Below are positions 1-14,137 of a stretch of DNA of 64,000 nt, in pieces. Source of the DNA: Drosophila pseudoobscura (taxonomy: Eukaryota > Arthropoda > Insecta > Diptera > Drosophilidae); contig NC_046683.1 of assembly GCF_009870125.1 (NCBI RefSeq), forward strand, positions 930,001 to 994,000, written 5' to 3'. Numbering within the stretch: position 1 is the stretch's first letter; each line of letters starts with the position of its first letter. The position numbers and the translations under genes were made by a program. Under the pieces are notes generated by a model. It was not told the origin of the DNA. It worked only from the letters and a program-made list of their open reading frames with translations, and made no database searches.

Positions 1-2373
1 TACGGGCTACGGTTTTGGTTACGAGTAGTATGTATTTGTTTCCCTCGGAAAAGGCCTTTGAAAGAATTGAAAGTTGTTCTGTGGTGAGTAAAGTACGTAC
101 ATATACAGATACTATTTCGTTATACATAATATTAACTTTCATATAATATAATGTTATTCTATGTTCTGTCTGTCCATCTGGCTGCGTGCGTGTGGGTGTG
201 TGTGGATGTGGAGAATATCTTGTTGTATTAATTTCAGTATCTATCTGCGCTTCATTCTGCTCGCTTTTCCATCTATCGTTTTTCGGGGTTTGATCACAGC
301 TTTTACAATTCTAATGATATACATGATAATGTTTTAATGAGAGTGTTCGTGTGTGTTGGTGTGTGCTTGTGTGTGTGGGGCATCGTGCAACCAACAAAGT
401 GTACGATTCGTCGCAATTTTGTTTAAATTCGCACCAAAAAATACTGCATATAGTACATATATTGGGAAGAAAAAAAAACCAGTTGCCTCCATTTTTTCTG
501 TGTCCTCTCAATAGATTTATGTATATAGATGTATATGTATCTATATCTTATGTAAATATTATATAATAATACTTTTTGCACAGAGAAAATGCATTTACAC
601 ACAATATTACACATTCATATATATTTCAATTTCAATTTCCATTTCTATTCGTATTCTTGTATTTTTCTTTATTCTTTTAGTTCAAGAAAGCTGTCGTTCG
701 ACTTAGATTTTCCACACAACAACTAATCATTATTATCATTTATCTTTATCAATATCATTATTATTATATAGATATCCATTTTCCTCATCGGTTGTTTTTT
801 TATTTGTTTGTTATTTAAAAAAGTAATACAAAATATGTTTTTGGTTTTCTTTTCCCTTTATTTCAATATTTTTCCGCATCCGTCTCCGCTCTTACTTTCA
901 TCGGATTCAGATCACGGATCACGGATTGCGGATGCACTTGGCATATGAATAGCGTAGGAAAGTTGGGCAAAATTCTTTATATTTTCTGCTCTTTTGTTCA
1001 TATGCGAAACGTGTTTCTCTCTTATTTTGTGTGTGTTTTCTTTAGTTGGTAAATTGATTTTTTGTTTTTTAGTAAAATTCACTACAAACTCGCCTGCAAT
1101 TTACAATTTTAGTTGTAATTTTCTTTTTATATAAATGTTTTGTTGTAAAAAATAAGTAATGTTAAATTAAAAAAAAGAATACACATTTAACAGCTATTTG
1201 GGGGACCTGAAGGGGGGTATGTGGGAAAAGGAGGATTGGAGGATTGCGTTCCTGTTTTCTTTTGGCGCCATTTGGGTCTTGGGGTTTGCGACAACATTGT
1301 ACAACAATGCTTAAATCTGCTCTATACATATGTGTATATCGTATATATATCGTATCTATATGCTGTATAGGACATAGATCTAAGCACATACTCGTACATA
1401 TGTATGCCGTATGCTATATAGGTGTGTATAAGTTATATGTTGCTGCTCCTTTGGGGGCTTCATAGTTGATTGTAGGAAATTGTTAGCACGCGCTTTTATC
1501 TTCTCTCCGATTCGATTTCGATTTCAATTTCCATTTAAATTTCAATTTCCGCATTGACTATCCGTTTGCCCTTTACTCCGGACGGCTTTGCTTTGCATGG
1601 TGGCTGGTCTACTCGCGTCCTTTGCCTTCCCTTCGTTGTACTCTCTCGCATGCCTCCACTCCACACCACTCCTCTCCACTCCACTCCTCTCCTCTTCACT
1701 CATCTCATTTCGTCTCATTGCATCTGATCCACAGTTTAGTTAACTTTCTCTTCTCACATTTCTCCTTCCTGTTGATTCATTTTCTTGGTTTTTGTTTTTG
1801 TTTCGTTTGCTTATGCTGCTGTTTTTTTTGTTTGTTTAGTTTATAATTGTTTCTTCTTTATTTTTAGCTATTTTTTGTTTCATTTTCATTTAGTTTAAAT
1901 TTAATTTAAATAATGTATGTATATATTTATAAATGTGTGTGTGTTTTCGCTATACATCGGCTATAGCATTGGTATGTCATAATAATAATAATAATAATAA
2001 TTTCAATAATAATAATAAAAAAAAAATTATAGTCCATTAACGTAAATTGGTTACTCTACTCTTTCTACTCCTCTTCTGCTCTTCCGCTCTCTGTCCCTCT
2101 CCCTCTCTCTTCCTTGCAATCCTTTCTCCTATTTTCACATATTTTCAGGACAAACATCGACGTACGAACGAACAAAATAATTACAACTCCGAATTTGGAA
2201 GAATATAAGCATAAAATTAATCTGTATACAATGTGTGTGTGTTTGTCTGTTGATCCGTTCCGTTCCGCTCCGCTCCATTCCGTTCTTTACTTAGTTCCTC
2301 TCCTCTATACTCCTCCTGCTCCCCCTCTATTTGCTATTTGTTGCTCCTTCTCGAAGAGGACCTGCGACGTCCT
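1..2373 (-). other. Ptpmeg2: Probable 3' UTR and downstream flank of Ptpmeg2
   Basis: No ORF here has a coding look. The stretch is AT-rich with T-runs on the + strand, that is A-runs in the sense of the minus-strand gene, and holds an AAT/ATA microsatellite near 1980-2018. It lies directly after the Ptpmeg2 stop codon, so at least the part next to 2373 should be 3' UTR. Several reverse-complement AATAAA hexamers occur (for example near 1858), and I cannot say which is used. The left end of the transcript is not fixed. Confidence 0.45.
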
Positions 2374-2600
2374 CTACTCCGAGTCCGGTTCGCGCTCATC
2401 GAAGCCTGCCAGATCGACCGTCTGGAGCATGCCGCGCGAGTAGGCGTACTCGATGAGGGCCAGATGGCAGAACACATACTGATCGGGCATTTGGATGGAG
2501 TAGGCGCGCTGCGAGCGTATCTTCTCAACGGTGCCGCGTATATCCGCCGTTCCCACATCCTCCAGACGCGATATGCAAATGTCCAAGGTGATGAATGTTC
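2374..2600 (-). CDS. Ptpmeg2: Ptpmeg2 coding exon 8 (PTP C-terminus)
   Basis: 227 bases ending at a TAG stop (2374-2376). It encodes TFITLDICISRLED, then IRSQRAYSIQMPDQYVFCH, the Q-loop region whose Gln positions the hydrolytic water in PTPs, and a short acidic tail. Confidence 0.95.
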
Positions 2601-5600
2601 CTGCAGGAAAGCAGAAGCTCAATCAAGATTTAGATACTCGGGGAGCATGGATGGACACTCACCTGTACGCCCGATGCCGGCGCTGCAGTGCACCACAATC
2701 GGTGGACCGCGCGCATGTCCCGCCCAGGTATCGCCCAAAGCTTCGACGAGCTCCGCCTGCTTGTCGCGCACCTTCTGGAGGAAGTTCAGCACGGCCATGG
2801 CCGAGCTGGGAACACCGTAATCCGGCCAGCTGGTGAACTGCCAATGTGAGACATTGCGAATTTCGTCAGTCTGCGGAAAATACAATTTGAGATTATAGAT
2901 AGATTATAGATGCTGTGGCAGTGGCAGCGGCAGTGGCATGCAACCTTTATGCTACCCACCTTTATGTTTCTCAATTCCAACGAGGCAACCGTATAGTCCT
3001 CGTTGCACTCAACGCTAATTGTTCGCACATGGAAGTCGCCGTACTCTAAGGAACTATCTTCAGTCGGCTCCCAGTATTGGCCGCATTTCACACGCCCGCG
3101 CTCCATCACGCGCGTTGTCATCACTATAACTAAACAATGTTGCTCCCAGATCATGCGCCAAAAGTCATGGGATGTCTTTGGTAATGGACCTGGGCGACAG
3201 ACAGAGAGACAGAGATATCATTATAGAGACAGTTCGAAATGCAGGCCATAGCCCCCTGCAGATTAGATCTATCGATAGATAGGCCTTGTCTATTGTGGCC
3301 TATCGAATATCGCATGGAAAGACAGAGGGAAAGTTCCCTCCCCTTCCCTTCCCATCCCTTCGTTTCGTGTGTGAGGGATGAGGTCCCTTTTTTGGGGATT
3401 TTTCCGCACCTTGAGTTGAAATATATGCATTCTTCTGTTTGTAGCCATCGACAAAATTCGCATTTATGTAATCGGACAGCTCCTCGACGCCGTCCTCCTG
3501 TGCCAGCACCACTCGACTGTGATCGAAGCAGAGGACATCTGTGTATCGGTTTTTGGTCAGGTTGGCGCGCATTCTGCAAATGGAAAATGGATTCGATAGA
3601 AACCGAGAGTTATCCAACCAAGGAGATCGAATCACTTACCGCGCATGTAGGAAGGTGCCGTCGGGCGTCCTGTTCCTAATGTCCGTATACTCCTTCACCA
3701 GTCCGTGGCGTCCCCGCTGCATCACCATCTGCACAATCTGCTCGATGGGCTTGGGATCGCCCTCCTGGCCGGCCAGACTGTCGTCGTCGCTGAAGCCCGA
3801 CGAGGCGCTGCTGGGTGGATTCTCCGACCAGAACTCTCCGCCATTGGTGGCCTCAGCACCAGGGCCGCCGCCCGTGGCCCGTACCGCCAGTCCTGCCACA
3901 GTGCCAGCTCCTGCTCCTGTCGCAGTGGGGGCTCCCAGGCCTGTGGTGGCTTTGGGGACGCCACCGCCGTCCAAGGGAACGCCGCTGGTGTTGAGCTTGA
4001 GGGGTGATGTGCCGCCGCCGCCGCCAGGGGCAGCACTGCCACCGCCGCCAGTGGCAGCACTGCCGCTGCCGCGATGACTGGGACTCAGGCCATTGATTGT
4101 GATGTTCTCGTTGGGCTCTGTGATGCCCCCAGAGGTGGCATCGTTGCTGGCCTCACCGTTGCTGACAGTCACCACGGTGGTGTTGTTGTCCGCCAGCTGA
4201 TGGACGGCGCTTATGATGGTTGCAGCTGCAGCAGCAGCAGCAGTTCCACTGCCGGTGCCACTGCCACTGCTACTGCCATTGGTGGTTGCTGCCACAGCTG
4301 CCGTACCTGAGACACCAGTGACTCCAGCGACTCCGGTGACTCCAGTGACTCCAGTGACTCCAGTGACTCCAGTGACTCCAGTGACTCCAGTGACTGTGCC
4401 CACTGTGATATTGGCAAGCAGCTCGTCCTCACGATTCGTCATCGATTGGCGGCAACTCAGCAACCATGTGGCGTGATCGATTTCCAGCGTGCCGCCCAGA
4501 TGCAGGGGCAGCGCCTTGCGCGGCACGTGCAGGCCCAACTGCGGCACCGATACAGTGAACACCCGTTCGCGCAGCTTCTCGCGCACGAACAGGCGCAGGA
4601 TCTTGAAGGGGGCCTTGAACCACAGCGGCGCCGTCACGATCAGGACTTTCTTCAGACGCGCCGGATAGCCACCCTGTGCGCAAACGAAACGAAAGGGAAA
4701 CAGAAACACGAATTTAGTCGCGTATTAAACGATAGATACACAGATAGGAAGACACTCTCCCATCTAATTTATGGCAAGAGGGGGAACCCTTTGAAGAATC
4801 CTTCCGTAACTGTTACTGCGGCAACATTTACATGAATATTACAGAGAAATTCCATGGAACTTTATGCACTTGCGCCCTAATCCTCAATCCCCTCGATTGT
4901 TTTCGGATTCCGCATGAATTTCCAAGTGTTGCACAACGTGTGCGTGTGTACGAGTGTTGCGCAACGGCAATGGGAACGGCAATGGCAACGTGTGCGTTGC
5001 GTGTACGTGGGAGGAGTAGGATGGTGTGCAGCTTTTTCGACGGAAAACCCATCAGAACTAGAACCAGAGATGAGCTTCAAGCAAGAGTAAACACAAACAG
5101 CACGGGGAATCAGTGGCAAAGCCCCTGCATTTGGTTACCGACACGAGCCGCATATTACAGGAGCCAGAGCCAGCGACAGAGCGAGCGCCAGAAAGGCTAG
5201 AGTTGCGTGCCACATGCCCCAATGATTAAGTTGTGGACTGCAGCAGAAACTAAAAGAAAAATGCGACACTCAGAGATACCAAGAGAGAGAGAGAGAGGAA
5301 CGGAAGGAGAGAAAGAGAGAGACCTTCACCCACTTTTTGGGAACCAATTTCATTGCGGCATTTTTTTTTCGATTGCAACGGATGGGAGCCAAGAAGAGGG
5401 GTGGGGGAATGAATAGATATTTGGCTTCACTTAAAGGTACTACACACAGTACAGTGAAGCCTCCGCCCCACCAGCAGCCCCTTCCCCAACCCCAACCCCA
5501 ACCCCAACCCCAACCCCAGCCACAAGCCCTTTCCTTCTCTTCTCTCGAGGCTGCCACGGAAGAAGAATCTCTCCGCCCGGCTGTCCGTCTCTCCGTCTGT

Positions 5601-8600
5601 TTGTTTGCTTTTTCTGTGTATCCGTGTCATCATCATCATTTGGTTTATTGGCCAACCCCCTCTCCCTTCCGCCCAAAGGCAGAGTGCAGAGTGCACAGTG
5701 CAGCGGCAGCGGCAGCCGCAGCCACAGCCAGATTAAGGTCAGCGGCCCAGTGCCCCATCGTTGCAGATGGGCGGCGTGTGTGGGGTGTGGCGGGGGCAAA
5801 GCGCAGAGGAAAAGCAGGGCAAAGCCAAAATCAACAAGGGGCAACCGCCTGCCTTCAGTTTAGAGGCAAGCCCCAAAGCCTTCAGATACATAGATGGAGT
5901 CCTGCAGTTCTTAAATGTTATAAGTAGAAACGATCCTGTGGGTTGCGATCGAATCCCAGCTTCCTGGCTTGTGTCGAAGGGATATCTATCCATCTGCATG
6001 ACCTGCATCGGCCTCTATGTGTAAATACTGCTGGGAGGAGGTGCTGGGGGCTGGTGCATTTGCGGGCACTTTAATTAAACGCCAAATCACAATCAAAAAC
6101 ACACACAAAAACGAGCACGCAAGCCGGGAAACGGTGGAAAGCGGAGAGGGGAGAGGGGAGAGTGCGTGAAGGAAAACCATTTCATGTTCATGGAAAATCT
6201 TAATTAAAGTTCTCCATCGTTTGGTCGTTTGGACGTTTGTTGCACTTGCAACTGCATTTGCAGCTTTTCTGCTCAAAAGTATTTTACAACACTGGCCCTC
6301 TCGCCCTCTCGCTCGCGCTCCCTCTGTGGCTCAATAAATTCCCGTTAAAGCTCTAATTGCCAGCATTTTTCCATTACGCATCTTCCACGGGGGCTCCATT
6401 GTATGTCCCCCGATTCCAAGGTATATTCAGTAGAAGGTAAGGCCCTCCTCACTTGCTGTATCTCAAACCGTGCGGATACGAATATCGAGTGCCGAAATGA
6501 TACCAGAAAAATACTAATAGTAATGGTACTAGAAATAATGTTTGAAAAAATACCCGAAAATACACTGGATGTCCTGGTACTAGGTGCTCACTAAAATCCT
6601 ACTAGATTCAGACCCTAGAATAATAACAGAATAATTCTTTAAAAATACCAGAAAACAGTAGAAACTATACAGCAAATACTGGATATACCAGATCGAAAAA
6701 TACTATAACAAATACTAAAAGATATCCTCATTACAATTGGAATACAATACGAGGGGAAAAAATACTCGAGAAAATACTAGAATGAGCAGGGGAAATATAA
6801 TACTAGGGAAAATACCAGAAATATTAATAGCGGATACCATAGAAAATACTAGAATACTGGATGTGCACAAACACACACACCACACACATGGACACACACA
6901 TTTACGGGGTTTCTTTTGTTACTTGTCGATGCTTTATGGCTGTTGTGCCACCCCCAGCCCCTCCCCCCCACCCATGGCATTCCTTTATGTGTTGTATACT
7001 TTCACTCGGGACTCGCCCCACCTGTGGGTGAGTGGCATGAAGAGAGGGAGGGCCTGAGGGCCGGAGGGCAGGCACTTGTTTGCCCTTAAAGGTGGCGCTT
7101 GAAAGTAGGCAATGACGGAGAATTCCGGGCATTCCATTCGCTTGCCATATCCATTGCCACATCCATTGCCATTCTACTGCAGTGCAAACATTCATTCGTT
7201 TCTACTGCTGCACTCCTGCCTCGTTGCTTGGCTTCTTCGTTTTCCAATTTGCATAGCCAAGACCAGCCCATCCTCCGTTCCCGAGTCCTGGGGATGCAGG
7301 AGGAGGCGGCATCCTTGAGCCAAAGAGTGCGTCGTGTGCCCCAAAAAAGGTTTCCAAAGAACTAGATATTGCATGGGCATGGCATAGCCTTGGACATGAA
7401 AGGAAACGGATGTCTGAATGGAGTTGCCTGCTGCTCAAGTGGCACGGCGAATTATGAGTCATAATTGAGCTGAACGCCGCCCCTGCCATGCACCGCGGAT
7501 GTTGCAACCAAATACCAATAAGCGACAAGAGCGGGCAACAGCAGCAGAGGAGAGCGTATCGGGTGAATGGGGAAAATGTGGAGATTCTCTCTCTAATTGG
7601 ATGACAGACAAGACTCCGCCTGTGGCAGCGAAAGTGTTCCTTTTATGTACAAATCTGAGCAGGATTTTCGTTTTAAGTTTCTTGGGGGCTCCTGCTCCCT
7701 CCTGCTGCTTCCTTTCCCTTGCTGTCTATTCCAGTCGCATGCAGGCGATGCCTGACAACATTTCAGGGTCATCCCGATCCGCCCCCCGAATCCAGCCCAC
7801 CCTTCGCCCACTATGACGGCTATCCCTATGGCTCTATGGCTATCCCACACATTCAATTATAATTGAATTGAGGACGAGGCCGAAGCCGAGGACGAGGACG
7901 AGGGAGGACTGCGACTGGCTGACTGTCAGAGATACAGATACGAGAATACGAATATGAATATTTTCGAGTACGTTCGCAATTGGACGGTGGGGGGCCACAA
8001 TAATGCCCCAATAATCAGAATCTGATGATGACGCTGACTCGTGGACTCCACTCCGCTCCACTCCTCCCCCTCCCCCTCCCCCCCTTTCCCCATGGTTGTA
8101 TCCCATGGTTGCATAAGGCATATGGCATTCCGTGTATATATAGAAACTTAATTGACAAACGTCCAGGCCACATGGCAACAGGAACGAGCAATCACAGGAA
8201 CGGGGGCGAAGGTGGCAGGTGGCAGGTGGCACCCACACATACTGCTGTTGTTTCTTGTTGCCTTGAGGGTCAAAAGTCTGTGTGTGCCTGTGTGCGGAAA
8301 AGTTGAATGAAATGTCGCGTGGGCACTGCTGGAAGGAGAACCCGGGACGGATTTCAACCCCGTAGAACCTAGAGGATCCCTCGAGTGGGCCGAGCAACGT
8401 GCCCGGGCATGACTCTCCTTCATCTGAGACGCCCCCAAATCCTCTGCTTTGCCTTTGGGGGACATGTGTGTTGCGTGTGGGGGGTGCTGCGGATAAGGAT
8501 GAAGCCAGGATGCAAATGGCAGAGAAGCAAGGCTCTGTGGCTAAAAATAGGTGCCGCTGAACTGCAGGGGAGCCGCCTCTGTTTCAAGGGAAAACCCACA

Positions 8601-9081
8601 CCCACACCCAAAGCCACAGCTTGGAGTGGGTGGGGTGGGTGGGATTGGGTCTTCGTTTCCCAGAATATGGAATGGAGTGTGTCTGCAATCTGCAATCTGC
8701 AATCTAATACAATATCTCATATATGTTTTTCCATGAAACGAAACGAATCTAGATACTATAATCATCTGCTGCTGCCGTGCTTCCTGGAAATCCTATCGAG
8801 ACCGAAATTGAAATAGAAAGATTGTTTCAACACTTCGAGGAAAATGTCATGCCATCCCGTGCCATGTCCCCGGATCTATTAATTCTATCTCGCTAATTTT
8901 CCAATGAAAATTGTGCGAAAGAGTAGGTGCTTTTCCTGAGAAAAGCAATCCATCCATAACAAAAACTCTTCCACGAAAAACTATTGCCAAAGCAGGGGGA
9001 ATCTCAATTACAACCGATATAACGATTTCATTTCGTTTGAATCTTTGAAATGAAGTGTGTTCCGAGCGGTGTGATTGCTCA

Positions 9082-9118
<37 letters not shown>

Positions 9119-12100
9119 TGGGCCGATGGGGCGATGGGGGATGGCGTCACAAATAAGCCAATTAAGAGAATTCCCGGGAAATCAAAGCCCTTTTTGGGCT
9201 TTGGGCACTCCCCCAATGACTTTTCTCCTGTACCAGCAGCGTCCTTTATCTCCTGCAATACTGTAATGTACTGCACTGTACTGCACTGTACTGTCGTGTT
9301 GCATCATCCCATTGCACTCTCTCTCTCTCGCAGCAATTCCCCCTTCCGATCTTCCTTCTATTTCTCTCTTGTTCTACCGCGCCACACTCGACTGAGACGA
9401 CTCTCTTTCGCTCTCAGCAAATACGAGTTGGAAGAATAACGGACTGCGTAGATTCCGTCTTTGCCTGTTGATGCTCTTCCTTGCTTCAGAGTTTTCTGCT
9501 ACGACCTGTTCTTCGAGGAAAAAGAAAAGGAAACGAAAGCCCTTTTCTCCTGGAAAAGAAAGGAGTACAATCCGAGACTGTATTTACTGTATTTGCTTGT
9601 GATTATGCTTTCGTTTTTGTGTTGTCTTTTGTCCCACAAAATAAATATCCAAACGCACAAAAATTGTTGGGGGACGTCGCAGAAGAGAGGCAGGGGGGCG
9701 GGGGTCACGGCATAGAAACAATAAATAAATAAATAAAATATATGCAAAATTAGCCATTGACCAAAATGGGTAATGCTTTTTTTCTTTTCTTTTTGAAGCT
9801 TTGTCGCCGGCTTTGGGCATGAAACGAATTTGTCGCGGGCGTCCGTCCGTCCGCCCGTCCGTCCGTCCCGACGCTCGGCGTTTGGCCAAAAAAGGCGAAA
9901 GCGGCACGCACCGAACACTGAGCACAAAACACACACAGAAAGAGAGGCGAAAAGCAGAAGGAAGAGGGCGGATAAAGCGGAAGAGGCAAGAAAAACAAAC
10001 TGTTTGGCCAGATCCAGTCATCAGATGTTCCAAAAGGGAAATGGAAATGTCGGATTGTATAAGGAGCGTACGAATGTATCTACAAGACACATTTGAATGC
10101 TCGGAATGTTCCAATATTTGTACGTAACTCCGAGCTCCTAGCCAGGCTCTTCGCTCTCCCCCTCCTGCCAGCAGAGAGCGAAGAAGAGGCGAGCCACAGA
10201 GCCACAGAGCCACAAGAGAGCGTGTTCCACCGTCGGAATTCTCCCGGACACGGTCAAATGTTGGACGGGCGAGCCGGATGTTCGTGCATTCGATTGCTTT
10301 GCATTTTCGGTGTGATTATTTATTTATTTATTTGCACAATACGTACAATAAATAAATACACTCTATCGAAGCTGTAGTACCTGCCAGGCTATTTTTGGTT
10401 TATTAATGTGCGTGTGCGTGTCCTCTCCCTCTCCCCCTCTCCCCGGGGGAGCAGGACTTGCCATTTTCAAGAGTTTTTCCTTGAAATTCTCTCGAATTTG
10501 TGTCAAACAATAAATCGAAGAGATACAAAGTGGGGGTGGGGGGCGAATCTCTAAGGGATTTCCAATTGATTAGCTTTTTGGCATAGGTTTCCATTGGCGT
10601 TGAATTTGGCATGAGGCATGAGGCATGCGGCATGAGGAATGTGGCCTGTGGCATGTGGCATCATGTGTATCGTGTGTCACTCAATCGATTTAAAGAGCTC
10701 TCCAATTAGCATGGCTTATCCCCAGACCTCCTCCTCCTCGAGAGCCAGCGAGAGCCCCAAGCCTCGATCCGAAGCCATCAAATATTGATTTCACCTTTTC
10801 CACTATGGACTTCCACATTTCTGTGTGGAATGTGGAATGTGGAACGTTCAATGCGGGATGTGTGTGGCGGAGTGTGGGATGCGTGTCCTTCATTCCTGTA
10901 TTCGAATATTATTTATGACTTCATTTCGGGAGGCTTTGCTGCCTGAACTTTTGGCACCTGACAGCAGTGCCCTTCACCGATATCTATCGGTTGTTTCCTT
11001 TCTTCCTTCATCGCATACCGAAAGATCGATCTCTTGCGATGATCGAGTGGCACCCCAGCACCTGCCTGACACCATGGAATGCCGCATGTTGCAGCTTTTG
11101 TGGCGAAGAGGTCTGCCTTAAAGGTACATCTACCTCTACCTACGAATATTTATAGACACAATACAATGCGATACGATAGTTCTCCTCCACGGACGTCTAT
11201 GGACATAAATCATGAAGAAAAGAAACAAAAGGCAAAGACGTGAAACCACACCAACAGCTGTGTTTGATTGGCTCTACTTCTGCCCATCCTTCTACCTTTT
11301 GCCCCCTCTTCCTTGGTGTTTGCTGAGAGACGACAGCTTTCTTTGGGCCAAAGACAGGGAAGACAAAAGCCTCACCGACAGCACACACATCACCTGCTGC
11401 CAACATCATACAAAATCGACAGAACAGGAAGGAACAGAACAGAAGAGAACAGAAGAGAAGAGAAAAGGACCCAGGAAGTTCTTACTTTTCGCGCCTTTCT
11501 CCTGTCTGTCGCTCTTCTTTCTGCTCTCCTCCTGGGTTCCCTTTCTGCAGCCCAATTCCTTCTCTTCGCGCCTGGAAGAATCTTCGGGCTATATTCTACC
11601 CATCCTAGTGGCAGTGCCAGTGGATCCCTTCATGGAATCTACCGCCTTTCGAATGCCACGATTGGCATACTGCAGCCACAGTCACAGCCTCAAATAGTCT
11701 TCCAAATAGTTGACCTACTTATTAGGAGAGTCCTGCCTGGCCCCCGAAGTCCTGGCTAATTGACAGGCGCAACACCTCCTAAATTATTGATTAGTAGCCA
11801 AAGCCAGGGGGGCGTACGGAGGGGGCCTTTGAGTTTGATTGCGCGATTATTCTATGAGTGAATCCAGTGAATCCATGAATAAAGCGAATCCAGTGAATCC
11901 AATGAATCACTGAATACATTTCGAAAGCTAATGAATCATAAAAAACCCACTAAATCAGAGACGACAAACAGACAACAACAAGAAACTCAAATTATATTTA
12001 AATGTTTGTCTACAAATACCTTGAAAACCAAAAAACTAGCCAAGAGGGAGAGGGAGAGGGGGAGAGAGCAGTAATGAGGGGGCGACTCGTACGAATATGT

Positions 12101-14101
12101 GTCTAGTATTGGATCGGAGTGTACCTCTCCTATACATATAACTATGTACTTATTTATATTCAATTCAATTTGTAGTACCTGCTGAATGGAGCTTAGATTG
12201 TGGCTGCTTCTTGAGTGGTTGCTGCTGCTCTCGCTCTCCTGTCTAATTATTCAGATTTAGTATCGTAATATCGTGCTACACAGTTTCGCGGGAGGTGGAA
12301 TGGATGCTGGTGGGATGGTGGGACGGCATGGGGGGCGTGGGGGGCGTGGGGTCTGCTGCCGCTGGTTCGCACAATTAAATGCTAATTTCCTTTTGGTTTT
12401 TTTTTTCTTTGTTTTTTTGTTTTTTGGCTGCACTTCCAATTGAACAATTTTTTTGTATTTTACATAACTTTTCTTTTTGATTGTTTTTGTTTTTTTTTGT
12501 TTTTTGTTTCGTGTGCACTTTTTGTTGTTGTTGTTGTTGCTGCTGTTTTGTTTCAACAATTGCCTGTCACATTACACAACGAGAGGCAGGCAGAGATGCA
12601 CTTGCACTTGCACATCCACATCCACATCCACATCCTCCTGTTCGCCGACCGGAAAGGACACGGAAGGCACGGGAGCGGGGAGCGGGGTGCGGGGTGCGGG
12701 AGGGGGAGGGGCGAAAAAACAAAACAAAATTTAAAGTTATTTTCCCTTGAATTTCGTTTCGGGGCTTTGTGCTCTTGGTGGCCGCCAGGTGGACGACGTC
12801 GCGACGTTACTTGTAGATACTTGTAGATACTTTTCTCTCTCTTTCACCCGACCAGCGACGGATCTCTGGGCAATGTATCTTCTTCCTTTTGTTTTTGTGC
12901 TGCTGTCAAAACATTCAACAAACTAAAAACCAAAATTTTGGTTTCTGTAGATACACACACACACACACACACACACGGTCACACAGACACGGAGAGACAC
13001 AGACACACACACGCACAGACAAAGAGTGGGTTTTCTTTTGGCAGTCACTGTGTTCCGTTTTTTGCACTTGGAAAAAATTCGACGATGTTTTTGTCTTTTA
13101 ATTCTTTGCGTGGTGCCGGAGGGGGCGGGGGCGGGGGCGGTGCAGGTTTATTTTACAATATATTTCGCGAGTGGGTGTCCCCCGTTTCGAATAGGGGAAG
13201 CGAGGCGTTTGAATAGTTATTGAATATCGAATGAATACACGAGATCTGAATACTGTTTCGTCTCGCGCGTCGTCTCGTGGAAAGCTGAACTACGTCTGAC
13301 TGCTGCTGCTCCGGCGGCTGCCTTTATTTTTTTTGTCCGTTTCGTTTTCGCTTTTCGCTTTTTCGCTTGCTTTTTTTCGTTCTCGGCGCACGCGCTCTCT
13401 GCCACCACCTCGGCCACTCTCTCACGCTCGCGCTCACGCTCCCTCTCCCTCTACCGCCCCATTCCCAGCGACGGCTCGTGCCGTCCGAGAGAGAGACACA
13501 GGGTTGCTGCCTGCCGGAGAAAGAGAGAGTACTCCGCTGCTGTGGGGGTTGTTCCGTTGTTCCTGCTGCAAGGTTGCATGTGTCTCTGCGTCTCGGTTGT
13601 CGCTGCAGCTGCTGCTCCTGCCCCGAATGGGTGGGATGGTGGTTGCTCGCTGCCAGGGTTGCCATCGCTGTCCGTGGGACAGGGGGTTGCCATATGGCAA
13701 CCGAAAGTAGCCGAAAAACATTGCCAGAACTTCTCATTTTTAATGGAAAAGTCAACATATGTTTTCGAATATACTCGAGCTTGAAGCAGCAACAGGAAAT
13801 CAGGAATTACCGTTACCCCCGAGAAGCGGCAGTGAAGGTACAGTCACCAGGGTTGCCACATAACCTCTCAACTGCTCTCAAATGATTTCCAATCAGATTT
13901 TGGAGTTTAGAACCACACCACTGAGTGGGTGCAGGGGGGCGGGGGGCTGACAGTTATGTTCTGTTGCAATGCGGAAGTTCGAAGTGTAATTGATGATTCC
14001 GCGGCTCAATAATAAAGGTTGGTGGGTTGCACAAACAATTCCGTTGTTTCTTGATCGAATTTGCATTTTTACACACACACACACGCACACGCACACAGAA
14101 T

Positions 14102-14137
<36 letters not shown>

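Noticed and set aside
4311..4391. CRISPR-like array
   Set aside because: Units are adjacent 9-mers in a coding exon with no spacers; it is a minisatellite.
5920..5990. tRNA-like GGTTGCGATCGAATCCC sequence
   Set aside because: The T-arm-like piece is not matched by a D-arm or acceptor stem at the right spacing.
9584..10213. 209-codon minus-strand frame
   Set aside because: It crosses repeat-rich intron sequence and has no recognisable domain or codon bias.
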